Notes: generated from the letters alone by a model not told the origin. Shown: positions 32,377 to 39,909, counted from the first letter of the stretch. The stretch is 64,000 bases of DNA from an uncultured Bacilli bacterium (GCA_944363565.1 CALVUI010000003.1:1-64000), one strand, 5' to 3'. Numbers and translations: made by a program.

Positions 32377-33012
32377 TCAATCCTCCAAGAAGACCTTCCG
32401 GTTCTGATAGACATAGATGATACCGCTGAGCAATGAAGCCAGGGTGGCGAGGTAGACGAAGCAGAGGGCCAGCCTCCCATATCCCCAAGACGCATCGAAA
32501 TAGGTAAAGGGCCAGCCATTGAGGAGAACGAGGGGAATGGCAACCATCTGGAGGACGGTCTTGAGTTTCCCGAAGATGTTGGCGGCCAGGACCTTGCCTT
32601 TGGCGGCCGCCACCTGGCGCAAGCCGTCGACCACGAGGTCGCGGGCGATCATGATGACGGTGCAGAAGGCCGGGATGGCCAAGGATCCTTCGCTATAGGA
32701 CCAACTGAGGGATATATAGACCAAAAGGGCATCGACCAGGAGCTTGTCGGCGATGGGGTCGAGGAACTTCCCAAGGGTCGTGACCTGGTGCCACTTCCGG
32801 GCTAGATAACCGTCCAAGAAGTCGGTCGCGCTGGCCACGATGAAGAAGATTGCGACAGCGAGGCGGATGACGCCGATCCCCGAGTCCCCGATCATCGGGT
32901 CGAGGTAGAGGCCGAGGTGGCCGAGGACCTCGAGGACCGCCAAAAGGAGGACCAAGAGGACCACGCAGGCGATGCGGGTGAGGGTGATTTTCGTCGGAAT
33001 GTTGATTTTCAT
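32377..33012 (-). CDS. pgsA: CDP-diacylglycerol-glycerol-3-phosphate 3-phosphatidyltransferase
   Basis: 211 residues with six membrane segments. The CDP-alcohol phosphotransferase signature DG-x2-AR-x8-G-x3-D-x3-D is intact in DFLDGYLARKWHQVTTLGKFLDPIADK near residues 64-90. It makes phosphatidylglycerol phosphate, the committed step to anionic phospholipids. The hydrophobic insert LAVLEVLGHLGLYLDPMIGDSG after the first helix is longer than in Bacillus PgsA. The ATG lies about 6 bases beyond the predicted 3' end of rnpB, with no Shine-Dalgarno; GATACT, a weak -10 match, ends 7 bases upstream of the ATG. Confidence 0.95.
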   Translation of the reverse strand: MKINIPTKITLTRIACVVLLVLLLAVLEVLGHLGLYLDPMIGDSGIGVIRLAVAIFFIVASATDFLDGYLARKWHQVTTLGKFLDPIADKLLVDALLVYISLSWSYSEGSLAIPAFCTVIMIARDLVVDGLRQVAAAKGKVLAANIFGKLKTVLQMVAIPLVLLNGWPFTYFDASWGYGRLALCFVYLATLASLLSGIIYVYQNRKVFLED

Positions 33013-33018
33013 ACAAAT

Positions 33019-33349
33019 GAGTATCCGGCCCTGTAAGCCATGTTCTGTCGAGGACGTAGATTAATCTCGGACTAGCCGGGGGTCGAGGCTTCAATTCGCC
33101 TTTTCCCCTTCCCCTACCAAATTTGGGTTTCTCGCTTGCGGGGTTTACCTCGTTTCATCTCGACGTCGCCGCCGAGCTCGTCTCTGTGGCACCTTGGGGC
33201 TCCTCGTCCGCGTGGGATTTGGATCCGCCGTTACGCGCTCCCGCGTACCCAGACTTATTTCTTCGTCTGGCGCAATCGTTACGGCCATCGCAGGCCGTGC
33301 GAGCATGGACTTTCCTCTGGTTTCCCAGCCTCCGTCCGGGCCGGATGTG
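33019..33349 (-). ncRNA. rnpB: RNase P RNA, type B
   Basis: On the minus strand the 5' region carries GAGGAAAGTCCATGCTCGCAC (P4 and conserved region I) and the 3' region GACAGAACATGGCTTACA. ATCCGGCCC at the 5' end (33346-33338) pairs with GGGCCGGAT at the 3' end (33031-33023) as helix P1, which sets the ends to within a few bases. The internal AAACCCAAATTTGGTAGGGGAA is characteristic of the Bacillus-type (type B) RNA. It is the catalytic RNA that matures tRNA 5' ends. It is squeezed between gpsB (stop 4 bases upstream) and pgsA (start about 6 bases downstream) without a visible terminator. Confidence 0.95.
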
Positions 33350-33352
33350 GTT

Positions 33353-33772
33353 TTACTTCTTCAAACCGGAGGTGATCTCGCTAGGCGAGTAACCGTGCCG
33401 GTAGAGGAATTCTTCGAGGGTCCTCAGCCGCTTCAGCAGCTGGAGGTTTTCGCTATTGACGCTATCCCCGGGTTTGATGCCGTCGAGGCGGTTTTCCAAG
33501 GAAGCGTTCTTGACCTCGAGGCCGTGCCTTTCCTCCCTGACCTTGGAGAGGGCGGCGGTCAGCTCTTCCTTCTGTAAGAGGAGCTCCCCGGCTTCCCGTT
33601 TGGCCTTGGCCACTTCGTCCTCGGCTTCGGCCAAAGCCTCTTCGTAGCTTTGGTAATCGAGGATGACCTGGTCGAGGAAAGCGTCGACTTCGTAGGCATC
33701 GTACCCCTTGACGTCCCTGGTGAATTTCTTCTTGAGGATGCTTTGGGGGGTGAAAACGACTTTCTTTTCCAT
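33353..33772 (-). CDS. gpsB: Cell division protein GpsB (DivIVA family)
   Basis: 139 residues from ATG 33772. The DivIVA lipid-binding N-domain is evident (FTPQSILKKKFTRDVKGYDAYEVDAFLDQVILDYQSYEE), followed by a coiled coil and a short C-terminal helical domain (LQLLKRLRTLEEFLYRHG). GpsB coordinates PBP1 and division or elongation switching; its position directly before rnpB matches Bacillus and favours GpsB over DivIVA. TATAAT on the minus strand at 33794-33789 predicts a leader of about 10 bases carrying only a weak AAGGG. Confidence 0.92.
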   Translation of the reverse strand: MEKKVVFTPQSILKKKFTRDVKGYDAYEVDAFLDQVILDYQSYEEALAEAEDEVAKAKREAGELLLQKEELTAALSKVREERHGLEVKNASLENRLDGIKPGDSVNSENLQLLKRLRTLEEFLYRHGYSPSEITSGLKK

Positions 33773-33835
33773 TTCTGACGGCCCTTCGATTATATCGAAG
33801 ATGGGCGATACAAGATAGGAAAAAGGGGGCAATGA

Positions 33836-33844
33836 TGCTAAGAT
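33836..33844 (+). promoter_or_regulatory. Extended -10 box before the exonuclease gene
   Basis: TGCTAAGAT (TG-N-TAAGAT) ends 6 bases before GTG 33851. No Shine-Dalgarno is present, which predicts a leaderless mRNA divergent from gpsB. Confidence 0.45.
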
Positions 33845-33850
33845 GGCGCG

Positions 33851-34576
33851 GTGAAGGTCTTAAGGAAAGCGCTGCGTGGGTTCCGCTACGCCCTTTTCAT
33901 CGACCTCGAAGCGACCCAAAGGGAAGCCGAACTCATCGAACTCGGGGCGGTCCTCGCCAAACTCGATGACGAAGGAAGGATTGCTCATGTTTATGAAGGC
34001 CTGAGGACCTACGTCAAGGCCAGCCACGCCGTCGGCCCCATCGTCAGGCGCCTGACCGGCATTTCCGACTTCGATTTGGCCAAGAAGGGAATCACCTTCG
34101 AGGAAGCCATCGAGGAGTTGAAACACTACCTCGGGAAGAAGGCTTCGGAATGCATCTACATCTCCTATGGGAGCAATGACATCAGGATCTTGGAACAGAG
34201 TTATTCCTTCCACCAGGAAGCCGACATCCACTTCATCCGCCTCATCAAGAAGAACTATTTGGATTTCCTGACTTTCCTCGGCCGTTTCCTCCACGACGAA
34301 CACGGCAATCCCTATTCCCTATCCAATGCCCTCAAGGTCTTCGGCCTCGACTTCAATGGCCAAAAGCACGATGCCCTTTATGATGCAAAAGCCCTGTTGG
34401 AACTCTACGATGCCTTCGCCCACAATCCACCGATCCTGCTTGAAGAATATCGGAAGAACATCGCCAGAGGGACCAAACTCCCCGAACCGATCAGACGGCT
34501 TTTGGACCGTCTCATGAAAGAGGGCCACGTCGACCTCACCGACTTCGACGAGACGGTCAAGGAGGCCCTCGAATGA
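33851..34576 (+). CDS. DnaQ-like 3'-5' exonuclease domain protein
   Basis: 241 residues from GTG 33851. DEDDh exonuclease motifs are visible: Exo I FIDLEAT (D, E) near residue 17, Exo II ISYGSNDIRILEQ near residue 113, and Exo III KHDALYDAKALLELY (H and D) near residue 178. The C-terminal 50 residues are helical and unassigned. It resembles sporulation-inhibitor KapD or ERI-1-like exonucleases more than the polymerase epsilon chain, and may act on RNA or DNA. It overlaps recU by 4 bases (ATGA). The start lacks a ribosome binding site. Confidence 0.82.
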   Translation: MKVLRKALRGFRYALFIDLEATQREAELIELGAVLAKLDDEGRIAHVYEGLRTYVKASHAVGPIVRRLTGISDFDLAKKGITFEEAIEELKHYLGKKASECIYISYGSNDIRILEQSYSFHQEADIHFIRLIKKNYLDFLTFLGRFLHDEHGNPYSLSNALKVFGLDFNGQKHDALYDAKALLELYDAFAHNPPILLEEYRKNIARGTKLPEPIRRLLDRLMKEGHVDLTDFDETVKEALE

Positions 34577-35172
34577 AGATCAAATACCCCAAGGGTCAGG
34601 AACCCGAAGGAGTGAGCGCTCCCTTCAAGGTCCATAAGCCGGCGATAGGGAAAAGACTGAGCGCCGCCAACCGCGGCATGGACTTCGAGGCCGACATCAA
34701 CCAAAGCTGCCTCTACTATGAGGAAAAGGGGGTGGCCCTCATCACCAAGCGCCCGACCCCGATCAACGTCGTCAAGGTCGACTATAGCCACGGGGCCAAG
34801 ATCACCAACGCCTACTTCGAAAAACAATCGACGACTGACTATAACGGGGTCTATCAGGGCCGCTATCTCGACTTCGAGGCCAAAGAAACCAAAAGCAAGA
34901 CCTCATTCCCGATTTCCAACATTGCTCCCCAACAGGTTGCCCATCTGGAAAAAGTGGAAAAGAATGGGGGTTTTGCGTTCTTTTTAATCCATTTATCGCA
35001 AACCGACGAGACTTATCTCCTCAAAGCCTCCTACGTTTGCCTGTTCTATAGGGAAAAACCACGCAAAAGCATACCCTTTGCGGAGATTCGCTCAGAGGGC
35101 TACGCCGTCAAAGAGGGTTATAACCCCCGCTTCGACTTCTTGGCGGCCTTCGACGAAGCCTTCCTCAAGTAG
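34573..35172 (+). CDS. recU: Holliday junction resolvase RecU
   Basis: 199 residues. Signature regions are clear: NRGMDFEADINQSCLYY, the catalytic YLDFEAKETKSKTSFPISNIAPQQVAHL (D, E and K of the PD-(D/E)xK fold, with the stalk region before it), and the C-terminal FAEIRSEGY...PRFDFL. It cleaves Holliday junctions with RuvAB and RecA in Firmicutes. In Bacillus it sits with ponA near nth and dnaD; here ponA is absent and an exonuclease gene precedes it. Its last 55 bases overlap the end of nth on the other strand. Confidence 0.95.
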   Translation: MKIKYPKGQEPEGVSAPFKVHKPAIGKRLSAANRGMDFEADINQSCLYYEEKGVALITKRPTPINVVKVDYSHGAKITNAYFEKQSTTDYNGVYQGRYLDFEAKETKSKTSFPISNIAPQQVAHLEKVEKNGGFAFFLIHLSQTDETYLLKASYVCLFYREKPRKSIPFAEIRSEGYAVKEGYNPRFDFLAAFDEAFLK

Positions 35173-35762
35173 AAACAATAATCCCTGAAGGGACAACGTT
35201 CGCATTCGGGCTTCATGGCCTTGCAGAGGTTTCGGCCAAAGGCGATGAAGCGATGATGGAAGGGAATCCATTCTTCCTTGTCGATCCTGCTTTCGAGGAC
35301 CGCCTCGACTTTTTCTGGTTCGGTCCCTTCCTTGACGATCCCGAGTCTCGCCGAAACCCGTTTGATATGGGTATCGACCGGGATGGCGGGTCGGTCCGCC
35401 ACTTCGGCCAAGACGACCCCGGCCGTCTTCTTTCCGACTCCGGGAAGCTTCAAAAGGGTTTCAAAGTCAAAGGGCACTTCCCCGTCGAATTCTTCGACCA
35501 AGGTGCGGCTGAGGGAGAGGACGTTCCTGGCTTTCGCGTGGTAAAGGCCCAACGACTTGATAATGGTTTCGATATCTTCGATAGAGGCCTCCGCCATCCT
35601 TTTGGCATCGGGATATTTCTCAAATAGAAAAGGCGTCACCTTGTTGACCTTGGCGTCCGTGCATTGGGCGGATAGCAAAGTAGCCACCAGACACTGGAAA
35701 GGTGTCTTGAAATCCAAGGTGCAGGCGGCATCCGGAAAGAGGACCTTGAGCCCTTCGACCAA
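35118..35762 (-). CDS. nth: Endonuclease III
   Basis: About 214 residues, from TTG 35762. The helix-hairpin-helix LPGVGKKTAGVVLAEV with the catalytic Lys, the catalytic Asp in PVDTHIKRVSARL, and the 4Fe-4S loop C-x6-C-x2-C-x5-C (CKAMKPECERCPFRDYC) are all present. It removes oxidised pyrimidines. The start is uncertain: TTG 35762 gives an N-terminus a few residues shorter than Bacillus Nth and has a poor ribosome binding site, while an ATT at 35777, overlapping the dnaD stop, would give the usual length. The 3' end overlaps recU tail to tail. Confidence 0.93.
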   Translation of the reverse strand: MVEGLKVLFPDAACTLDFKTPFQCLVATLLSAQCTDAKVNKVTPFLFEKYPDAKRMAEASIEDIETIIKSLGLYHAKARNVLSLSRTLVEEFDGEVPFDFETLLKLPGVGKKTAGVVLAEVADRPAIPVDTHIKRVSARLGIVKEGTEPEKVEAVLESRIDKEEWIPFHHRFIAFGRNLCKAMKPECERCPFRDYCFYLRKASSKAAKKSKRGL

Positions 35763-35772
35763 GACCTTGGGC

Positions 35773-36426
35773 TCAATTGTCCCCGAAGAGCTTGCGGGCC
35801 AAAGCGAACGTTTCTTCGATGTCCTTGTCATAGTTTTCCCCGACCGCGGTCGTCCCTTCTTTTTCGATGTCCCTCTTCCTCCGATTGGCCTTGAGGCTCT
35901 TCTCGAAGGCCTTGAAGCTTCTCGTTCCTTTGACCAAGGTATCGAGGACCGCTTCCCTGATTTCCGCAAGGCTATAACCGAGGGCGAACCAGTCCTGGAG
36001 GGTGCTTTGTTCGAGGGGCGTCAGACTCCGATTGAGCTTATCCTCGAGGAAGCTACCGGCCGCCTTTATTTCTTCGGCTTTCTCGGCGCTTCCCATCGTG
36101 GCCTCTTCCTTTTCCATCCTTCTCGAAAAATCTTCGTAGACCCTTTTCCTCAGGGGCTCGAGGGAGGTCTTGAGGCCCTTGCCGCCCGGGACGTATTCGA
36201 CGAGGCCCCGCTTCAAGAGGTCGGCGAGGATCTTTTCGATCTCCTTGGTCGGTAAAGCCATCTTGAGGGCCAAGGCATCGGAGGTGATCATCCGATTCCC
36301 CTGCCCCAAGAGGTGATCGATCATCAGAATGACGGCCACTTCGTCTTCCTTGAGGGCCAAAGCTTTATATTGTTCAAGGAGCACGTAGGTGAAGTCCAAG
36401 GCTCCGTATAGTCTATTCGGTTGCAC
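35773..36426 (-). CDS. dnaD: DnaD-like replication initiation protein
   Basis: 217 residues from GTG 36426. The N-terminal winged-helix DnaD/DnaB part (EDEVAVILMIDHLLGQGNRMITSDALALKMALPTKEIEKILADLLKRGLVEY) is followed by the DnaD C-terminal (DnaB_2) domain, LTPLEQSTLQDWFALGYSLAEIREAVLDTLVKGTRSFKAFEKSLKAN, in the place of the YxxxIxxxW motif. It helps load the helicase at origins in Firmicutes. Its position before nth is as in Bacillus. It overlaps the end of the truncated cca gene by 14 bases. Confidence 0.9.
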   Translation of the reverse strand: MQPNRLYGALDFTYVLLEQYKALALKEDEVAVILMIDHLLGQGNRMITSDALALKMALPTKEIEKILADLLKRGLVEYVPGGKGLKTSLEPLRKRVYEDFSRRMEKEEATMGSAEKAEEIKAAGSFLEDKLNRSLTPLEQSTLQDWFALGYSLAEIREAVLDTLVKGTRSFKAFEKSLKANRRKRDIEKEGTTAVGENYDKDIEETFALARKLFGDN

Positions 36427-37024
36427 GGTATCCCTTCCTTTCTTCTTCTTTGATCTTGTCGGGGTTGAGTCTATTCAGTAACGAGAGGTTACTTTCGATG
36501 GCCTTCAGGGAGACCGGTTCGATGGTGAACCGGAGGTTTTGGGCAAAGCGGTAGGCCCTAATTATCCTCAGGGGATCCTCCTTGATCCGCTTGGTCGGAT
36601 CGCCGATGAAGCGGAGGAGCCGATCCTTGAGGTCGGAATAGCCGCCCGCGTAATCGATGAGGCGGTAATCGGAATCAAGGTACATCGCGTTGACGGTGAA
36701 GTCACGCCGCTTATAGTCCTCGAGGGGGTCCTTCACGAACTTCACGTAACTGGGGTGACGATGATCCTTGTAGGGTCCTTCGACCCTGAGGGTCGTGACG
36801 TCCGCCTTTTTGTCACGGAGATGGACGGAGCCAAAACGGGCGAAGGAGAAGTCCGCCCCCTCAAGAAAGGTTTCTTCTTCCGGGGTAGCATCGGTCGCGA
36901 AGTCAAAGTCCTCGATCGGGCGGCCGAGCAAAAGGTCACGGACGCTGCCGCCGACTAGATAGAGGCGGTAGCCATGGTCTTTATAAACTTTGGCCAAATC
37001 ATCGAAGAGGGCTAGACGTTCCAC
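36413..37024 (-). CDS. CCA-adding enzyme-like nucleotidyltransferase, head and neck only
   Basis: 203 residues, about half of a class II CCA-adding enzyme (about 400). The N-terminal motifs are complete: LYLVGGSVRDLLLGRPIEDFDFATDATPEE with the catalytic D-x-D, RRDFTVNAMY, and DPTKRIKEDPLRIIRAYRFAQNLRF. The protein stops shortly after the neck helices (LNRLNPDKIKEE), and the body and tail that hold the tRNA are missing. The stop falls inside the dnaD start region, so the missing part is not downstream in another frame. It starts at GTG 37024 with TAATAT 6 bases before it and no Shine-Dalgarno. It may be a reduced enzyme, one half of a split enzyme, or a decaying gene. Confidence 0.85.
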   Translation of the reverse strand: MERLALFDDLAKVYKDHGYRLYLVGGSVRDLLLGRPIEDFDFATDATPEEETFLEGADFSFARFGSVHLRDKKADVTTLRVEGPYKDHRHPSYVKFVKDPLEDYKRRDFTVNAMYLDSDYRLIDYAGGYSDLKDRLLRFIGDPTKRIKEDPLRIIRAYRFAQNLRFTIEPVSLKAIESNLSLLNRLNPDKIKEEERKGYRATE

Positions 37025-37030
37025 CGGCTT

Positions 37031-37036
37031 ATATTA
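37031..37036 (-). promoter_or_regulatory. -10 box (TAATAT) six bases before the cca-like start
   Basis: TAATAT on the minus strand ends 6 bases before GTG 37024, just downstream of the hup terminator. No canonical -35 is visible, since the spacing falls in the terminator stem. Confidence 0.4.
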
Positions 37037-37045
37037 CTACAAATG

Positions 37046-37067
37046 AAAAGGAGCCCCGAGGGGCTCC
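37046..37067 (-). terminator. Terminator of hup
   Basis: Read leftward, GGAGCCCC-TC-GGGGCTCC is followed by TTTT. It begins 19 bases after the hup stop. Confidence 0.85.
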
Positions 37068-37085
37068 TTCTTGAACAGCTTTCTT

Positions 37086-37358
37086 TTAGTTCAGCTTTTC
37101 CTTGAGGGACTTGCTGACTTTGAAGGAAACGGTCGAGGAAGCTTCGATGTGGATCTTTTCCTGGGTGGCGGGGTTGGTGCCTTCGCGGGCGGCCCGTTCC
37201 TTCTTCTCGAAGATGCCGAAGCCGGAGATCTTCACTTCTTCGCCGTGGATGAGCTTGTCGGTGACGACATCGAGGGCAGCGTCGACGGCCGCCTCGGCAT
37301 CGCGGAGGCTCAGCTCGGCCTTTTCGGCAACCGCTTTGATGAGTTCAGCTTTGTTCAT
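37086..37358 (-). CDS. hup: HU-family DNA-binding protein
   Basis: 90 residues from ATG 37358, with AAGGAG upstream. A complete HU fold: MNKAELIKAVAEKAELSLRDAEAAVDAAL, GEEVKISGFGIFEKKERAAREGTNPATQEKI (DNA-binding arm with the intercalating Pro), and a C-terminal SKSLKEKLN helix. It compacts and bends chromosomal DNA. It is monocistronic, with its own promoter (37390-37418) and terminator. The in-frame extension upstream crosses that promoter and is not coding. Confidence 0.97.
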   Translation of the reverse strand: MNKAELIKAVAEKAELSLRDAEAAVDAALDVVTDKLIHGEEVKISGFGIFEKKERAAREGTNPATQEKIHIEASSTVSFKVSKSLKEKLN

Positions 37359-37389
37359 TGTTTTTCTCCTTACAATAGCTAGTGCCATA

Positions 37390-37418
37390 AAGTTAGCATG
37401 GCTTCTAGGTTTTTGCAA
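37390..37418 (-). promoter_or_regulatory. Promoter of hup
   Basis: On the minus strand TTGCAA (37418-37413), a 17-base spacer and TAACTT (37395-37390) are preceded by TGC as an extended -10. The predicted leader is about 25 bases and contains AAGGAG. Confidence 0.6.
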
Positions 37419-37502
37419 ACTATTTTAGTTTTTGCGCATTGAAAAACCTTCGATGGCGCCTAGACCCGCCAAAAATTGTTCGGCCACATACGAAGAAGCA
37501 AT

Positions 37503-37525
37503 GAAAGCCCTTCCATAGGAAGGGC
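37503..37525 (-). terminator. Probable weak terminator of der
   Basis: Read leftward, GCCCTTCC-TAT-GGAAGGGC is a perfect 8-bp stem followed by TTTC and an interrupted T tract. It lies 20 bases after the der stop. Confidence 0.55.
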
Positions 37526-37544
37526 GCTCTAGGAATTTAATCGC

Positions 37545-38849
37545 TTATTTCCTCAGACGGTAGATGATGTGGATCGGGCTTCCCTCGAAGTCGAAGGACT
37601 CCCGGAGCCTGTTTTCCAGGTATCTGGTATAGGAGAAGTGGGCGAATTCGGGATTGTTGCAGAACATCACGAAGGTCGGCGGGGCCACCGCGACCTGAGA
37701 GGCATAGTAGATCTTGAGACGGCCATGGTTGAAGTCCGGGGTCGGGTTGTAGACCTGGGCTTCCCGGATGATGTCGTTGAGGATTCCGGTCGGGATGCGG
37801 CGACGGTAGCCTTCGGCCGCTTTGGAAACATAGTCCAGGAGGATATCGATCCCCCGGCCCGTGAGGGCGGAGATGAAGCAGACCGAAGCATAATCGAGGA
37901 ACTTCATCCCGGTCCTGATCTTTTCCCGGAAGTTCTTCTCGTCTTCCGGTAAGTGCTTTTCGGCATCCCACTTGTTGATGGCTAGGACAATGGCCTTCCC
38001 GCTTTCGACGGCATAGCCGACCACGTGCTTGTCTTGTTCGACCAGGCCCTTGGTGGCGTCGATGAGCAAAACGGCGACGTCGCTGCGATCGATGGCCCTG
38101 AGGGCCCTGAGGGCCGCATATTTATCGACGGCTTCGTAGATCTTCCCACGTTTCACTAACCCCGCCGTATCGATCACGACATAGCGGCGCCCGTTTCTTT
38201 CAAAGGGGGTATCGATGCTATCGCGGGTCGTCCCGGAAATCGGCGAAACAATGGAACGGGGATCGCCGAGGAGGCGGTTGGCCAAGGAGGACTTCCCGAC
38301 GTTGGGGACCCCGATGAGGGCAAAGGTCACCGCATCCCCGTATTCTTGGTCTTCCTTTTCGGGAAGTAAGGAAATGACCTTGTCGAGGAGGTCGCCGATC
38401 CCAATGCCATGGATGGCGGAGATGGCCATCGGCTCCCCTAATCCGAGGGCGTAGAACTCCCCGGCATCGGCCACTTCGGCCAAGGAGTCGATCTTGTTGA
38501 CCGCCAAGATGATCGGCTTCCCGCAGTCATAGAGGAGGCGGGCCACGGCCCGGTCATCGCCGGAGAGGCCCTTCTTCCCATCGAGGACGAAGCAGATGAC
38601 GTCGGCTTCCTGGATGGCGATTTCGGCCTGGGCCCGAATTTCGTTTTGGAAGGTGTTGGCCTTGATCTCGATACCGCCGGTATCGATGATGGTTAATTCC
38701 TTGGTGAGCCAGGTGGCCCGGGAATAGATCCGATCGCGGGTCACCCCCGGGGTATCCAAAACGATCGACTTCCTCTCCTCGACGATGCGGTTGAAAAGGG
38801 TCGACTTCCCGGAGTTGGGGGAACCGACGAGGGCCAAGGTCCCTAGCAT
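37545..38849 (-). CDS. der: Ribosome-assembly GTPase Der (EngA)
   Basis: 434 residues with the two tandem G domains unique to Der: GSPNSGKSTLFNRI (G1), DTPGVTRD, NKID, and the second set GVPNVGKSSLANRLLG, DTAG, NKWD, followed by the KH-like C-terminal domain ending in IHIIYRLRK. It acts in 50S subunit maturation. The start overlaps the cmk stop by 7 bases with GGGGGTGA as ribosome binding site. The cmk-der pairing is common in Firmicutes. Confidence 0.97.
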   Translation of the reverse strand: MLGTLALVGSPNSGKSTLFNRIVEERKSIVLDTPGVTRDRIYSRATWLTKELTIIDTGGIEIKANTFQNEIRAQAEIAIQEADVICFVLDGKKGLSGDDRAVARLLYDCGKPIILAVNKIDSLAEVADAGEFYALGLGEPMAISAIHGIGIGDLLDKVISLLPEKEDQEYGDAVTFALIGVPNVGKSSLANRLLGDPRSIVSPISGTTRDSIDTPFERNGRRYVVIDTAGLVKRGKIYEAVDKYAALRALRAIDRSDVAVLLIDATKGLVEQDKHVVGYAVESGKAIVLAINKWDAEKHLPEDEKNFREKIRTGMKFLDYASVCFISALTGRGIDILLDYVSKAAEGYRRRIPTGILNDIIREAQVYNPTPDFNHGRLKIYYASQVAVAPPTFVMFCNNPEFAHFSYTRYLENRLRESFDFEGSPIHIIYRLRK

Positions 38850-39526
38850 TGGGGAGTCACCCCCGTCTTTTCCTTGATGACGGCCAAAACGGCATCGACG
38901 GCCTGGTCAACGCTCATGAAGGAGGTGTCGATGAGGACCGAGTCGGGGGCCGGCTTTAAGGGAGCGAAAGCCCGACCGCTATCGATGCGGTCCCTGGTCC
39001 TGACGTCTTCTTCCACTTCCTTTAAGGTCGTGGGGATCCCCTTGGCGAGGTTTTCTTCGTAACGCCGGACCGCCCTGGTCTCGACCGAGGCGATCTGGTA
39101 GATCTTGACGTCGGCTTCCGGGAGGACGTAGGTCCCGATGTCGCGGCCGTCCATGACGACCGAACGGCACTTGGCCATCTCGCGTTGCATGTCGACGAGG
39201 GCCAAACGGATGTTCTTGAAGGAGGCGATGTAGGAGACGTTGCCGGAAACCAAGGGTTCCCGGATGACGGTGGTGACGTCATCGCCGTTGCAGATGACGC
39301 GCCCGTCGGGAAGAAGATCGATCTTGAGGCCCGGGAGGACGGTCTCGCTTTGCCGCTCGTCCTTGGGGTCGAGGCCGCGCTTGATGACGGCGTAGGTGAC
39401 GGCCCTATACATGGCCCCGGTATCGATGTAGGTGAAACCCAGGAGCTTGGCCACCTTCTTGGCGACCGTCGATTTGCCGGCGGCGGCCGGTCCGTCGATG
39501 GCGACGCTGATGATCTTATCTTCCAT
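38843..39526 (-). CDS. cmk: Cytidylate kinase
   Basis: 227 residues. The P-loop IDGPAAAGKSTVAKKVAKLLGFTYIDTGAMYRA, the NMP-binding insert, VVMDGRDIGTYVLPEADVKIYQIAS, and the LID arginines (RYEENLAKG...RTRDRIDSGR) are all present. It phosphorylates CMP and dCMP. GAGG sits 7 bases before the ATG. It is between a small membrane-anchored protein gene (4-base gap) and der. Confidence 0.96.
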   Translation of the reverse strand: MEDKIISVAIDGPAAAGKSTVAKKVAKLLGFTYIDTGAMYRAVTYAVIKRGLDPKDERQSETVLPGLKIDLLPDGRVICNGDDVTTVIREPLVSGNVSYIASFKNIRLALVDMQREMAKCRSVVMDGRDIGTYVLPEADVKIYQIASVETRAVRRYEENLAKGIPTTLKEVEEDVRTRDRIDSGRAFAPLKPAPDSVLIDTSFMSVDQAVDAVLAVIKEKTGVTPQC

Positions 39527-39530
39527 CTTT

Positions 39531-39824
39531 CTACCTCACGAAAAACAAATAAAAAATGACGAGTAGGATGACCGCCAAAACCAAAAACGAAAATTTGATG
39601 AAGAAATTGCGGCGTTTTCCTTTGACGTAGCGATCATAAGGGGTTCCCTCGAGGGCCTTTTCGTCGGCCATATAGATGGCCTCCGAGGAGCGTTCCAGCT
39701 TCCCGAGTTCCCTCAAATCGCTTTCCAGGAGGGAGGAACTCCCGCCCTTGTTCGAAGTCACGGGGAAAGAGGAGGAAGCGATGCGATCGCGGTAATGCTT
39801 CCACTTCTTGACCCGGCTTTTCAT
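39531..39824 (-). CDS. Small single-pass membrane protein, unknown
   Basis: 97 residues: a basic, polar N-terminal two thirds (KSRVKKWKHYRDRI) and one C-terminal hydrophobic helix (FFIKFSFLVLAVILLVIFYLFFV), so it is probably a tail-anchored protein with a cytoplasmic N-terminus. I recognise no domain. It begins the cmk-der transcription unit, stopping 4 bases before cmk. The promoter at 39832-39860 puts the transcription start at the ATG, and there is no usable Shine-Dalgarno (AGGG is only 1 base from the ATG). Confidence 0.7.
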   Translation of the reverse strand: MKSRVKKWKHYRDRIASSSFPVTSNKGGSSSLLESDLRELGKLERSSEAIYMADEKALEGTPYDRYVKGKRRNFFIKFSFLVLAVILLVIFYLFFVR

Positions 39825-39831
39825 GCCCTAG

Positions 39832-39860
39832 ATTTTAGCCTTTCCCGCCTTCTTTTTGAA
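39832..39860 (-). promoter_or_regulatory. Promoter of the cmk-der unit
   Basis: On the minus strand TTCAAA (39860-39855), a 17-base spacer and TAAAAT (39837-39832) end 7 bases before the ATG at 39824. It predicts a leaderless transcript. Confidence 0.55.
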
Positions 39861-39867
39861 CGGGAAA
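39841..39867. repeat. Inverted repeat between divergent promoters
   Basis: TTTCCCG (39841-39847) and CGGGAAA (39861-39867) flank 13 bases. It lies over the -35 region of the leftward promoter and just upstream of the symporter promoter, and could be an operator for the sugar genes. No regulator gene is adjacent. Confidence 0.3.
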
Positions 39868-39880
39868 CGCCATTATTTCC

Positions 39881-39909
39881 TTGTCGAAAGTTAGGCGCTT
39901 CCCAATAAT
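39881..39909 (+). promoter_or_regulatory. Candidate promoter of the galactoside operon
   Basis: TTGTCG (39881-39886), a 17-base spacer and AATAAT (39904-39909). It is followed by AAGGAGGG and ATG 39935. Confidence 0.45.
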
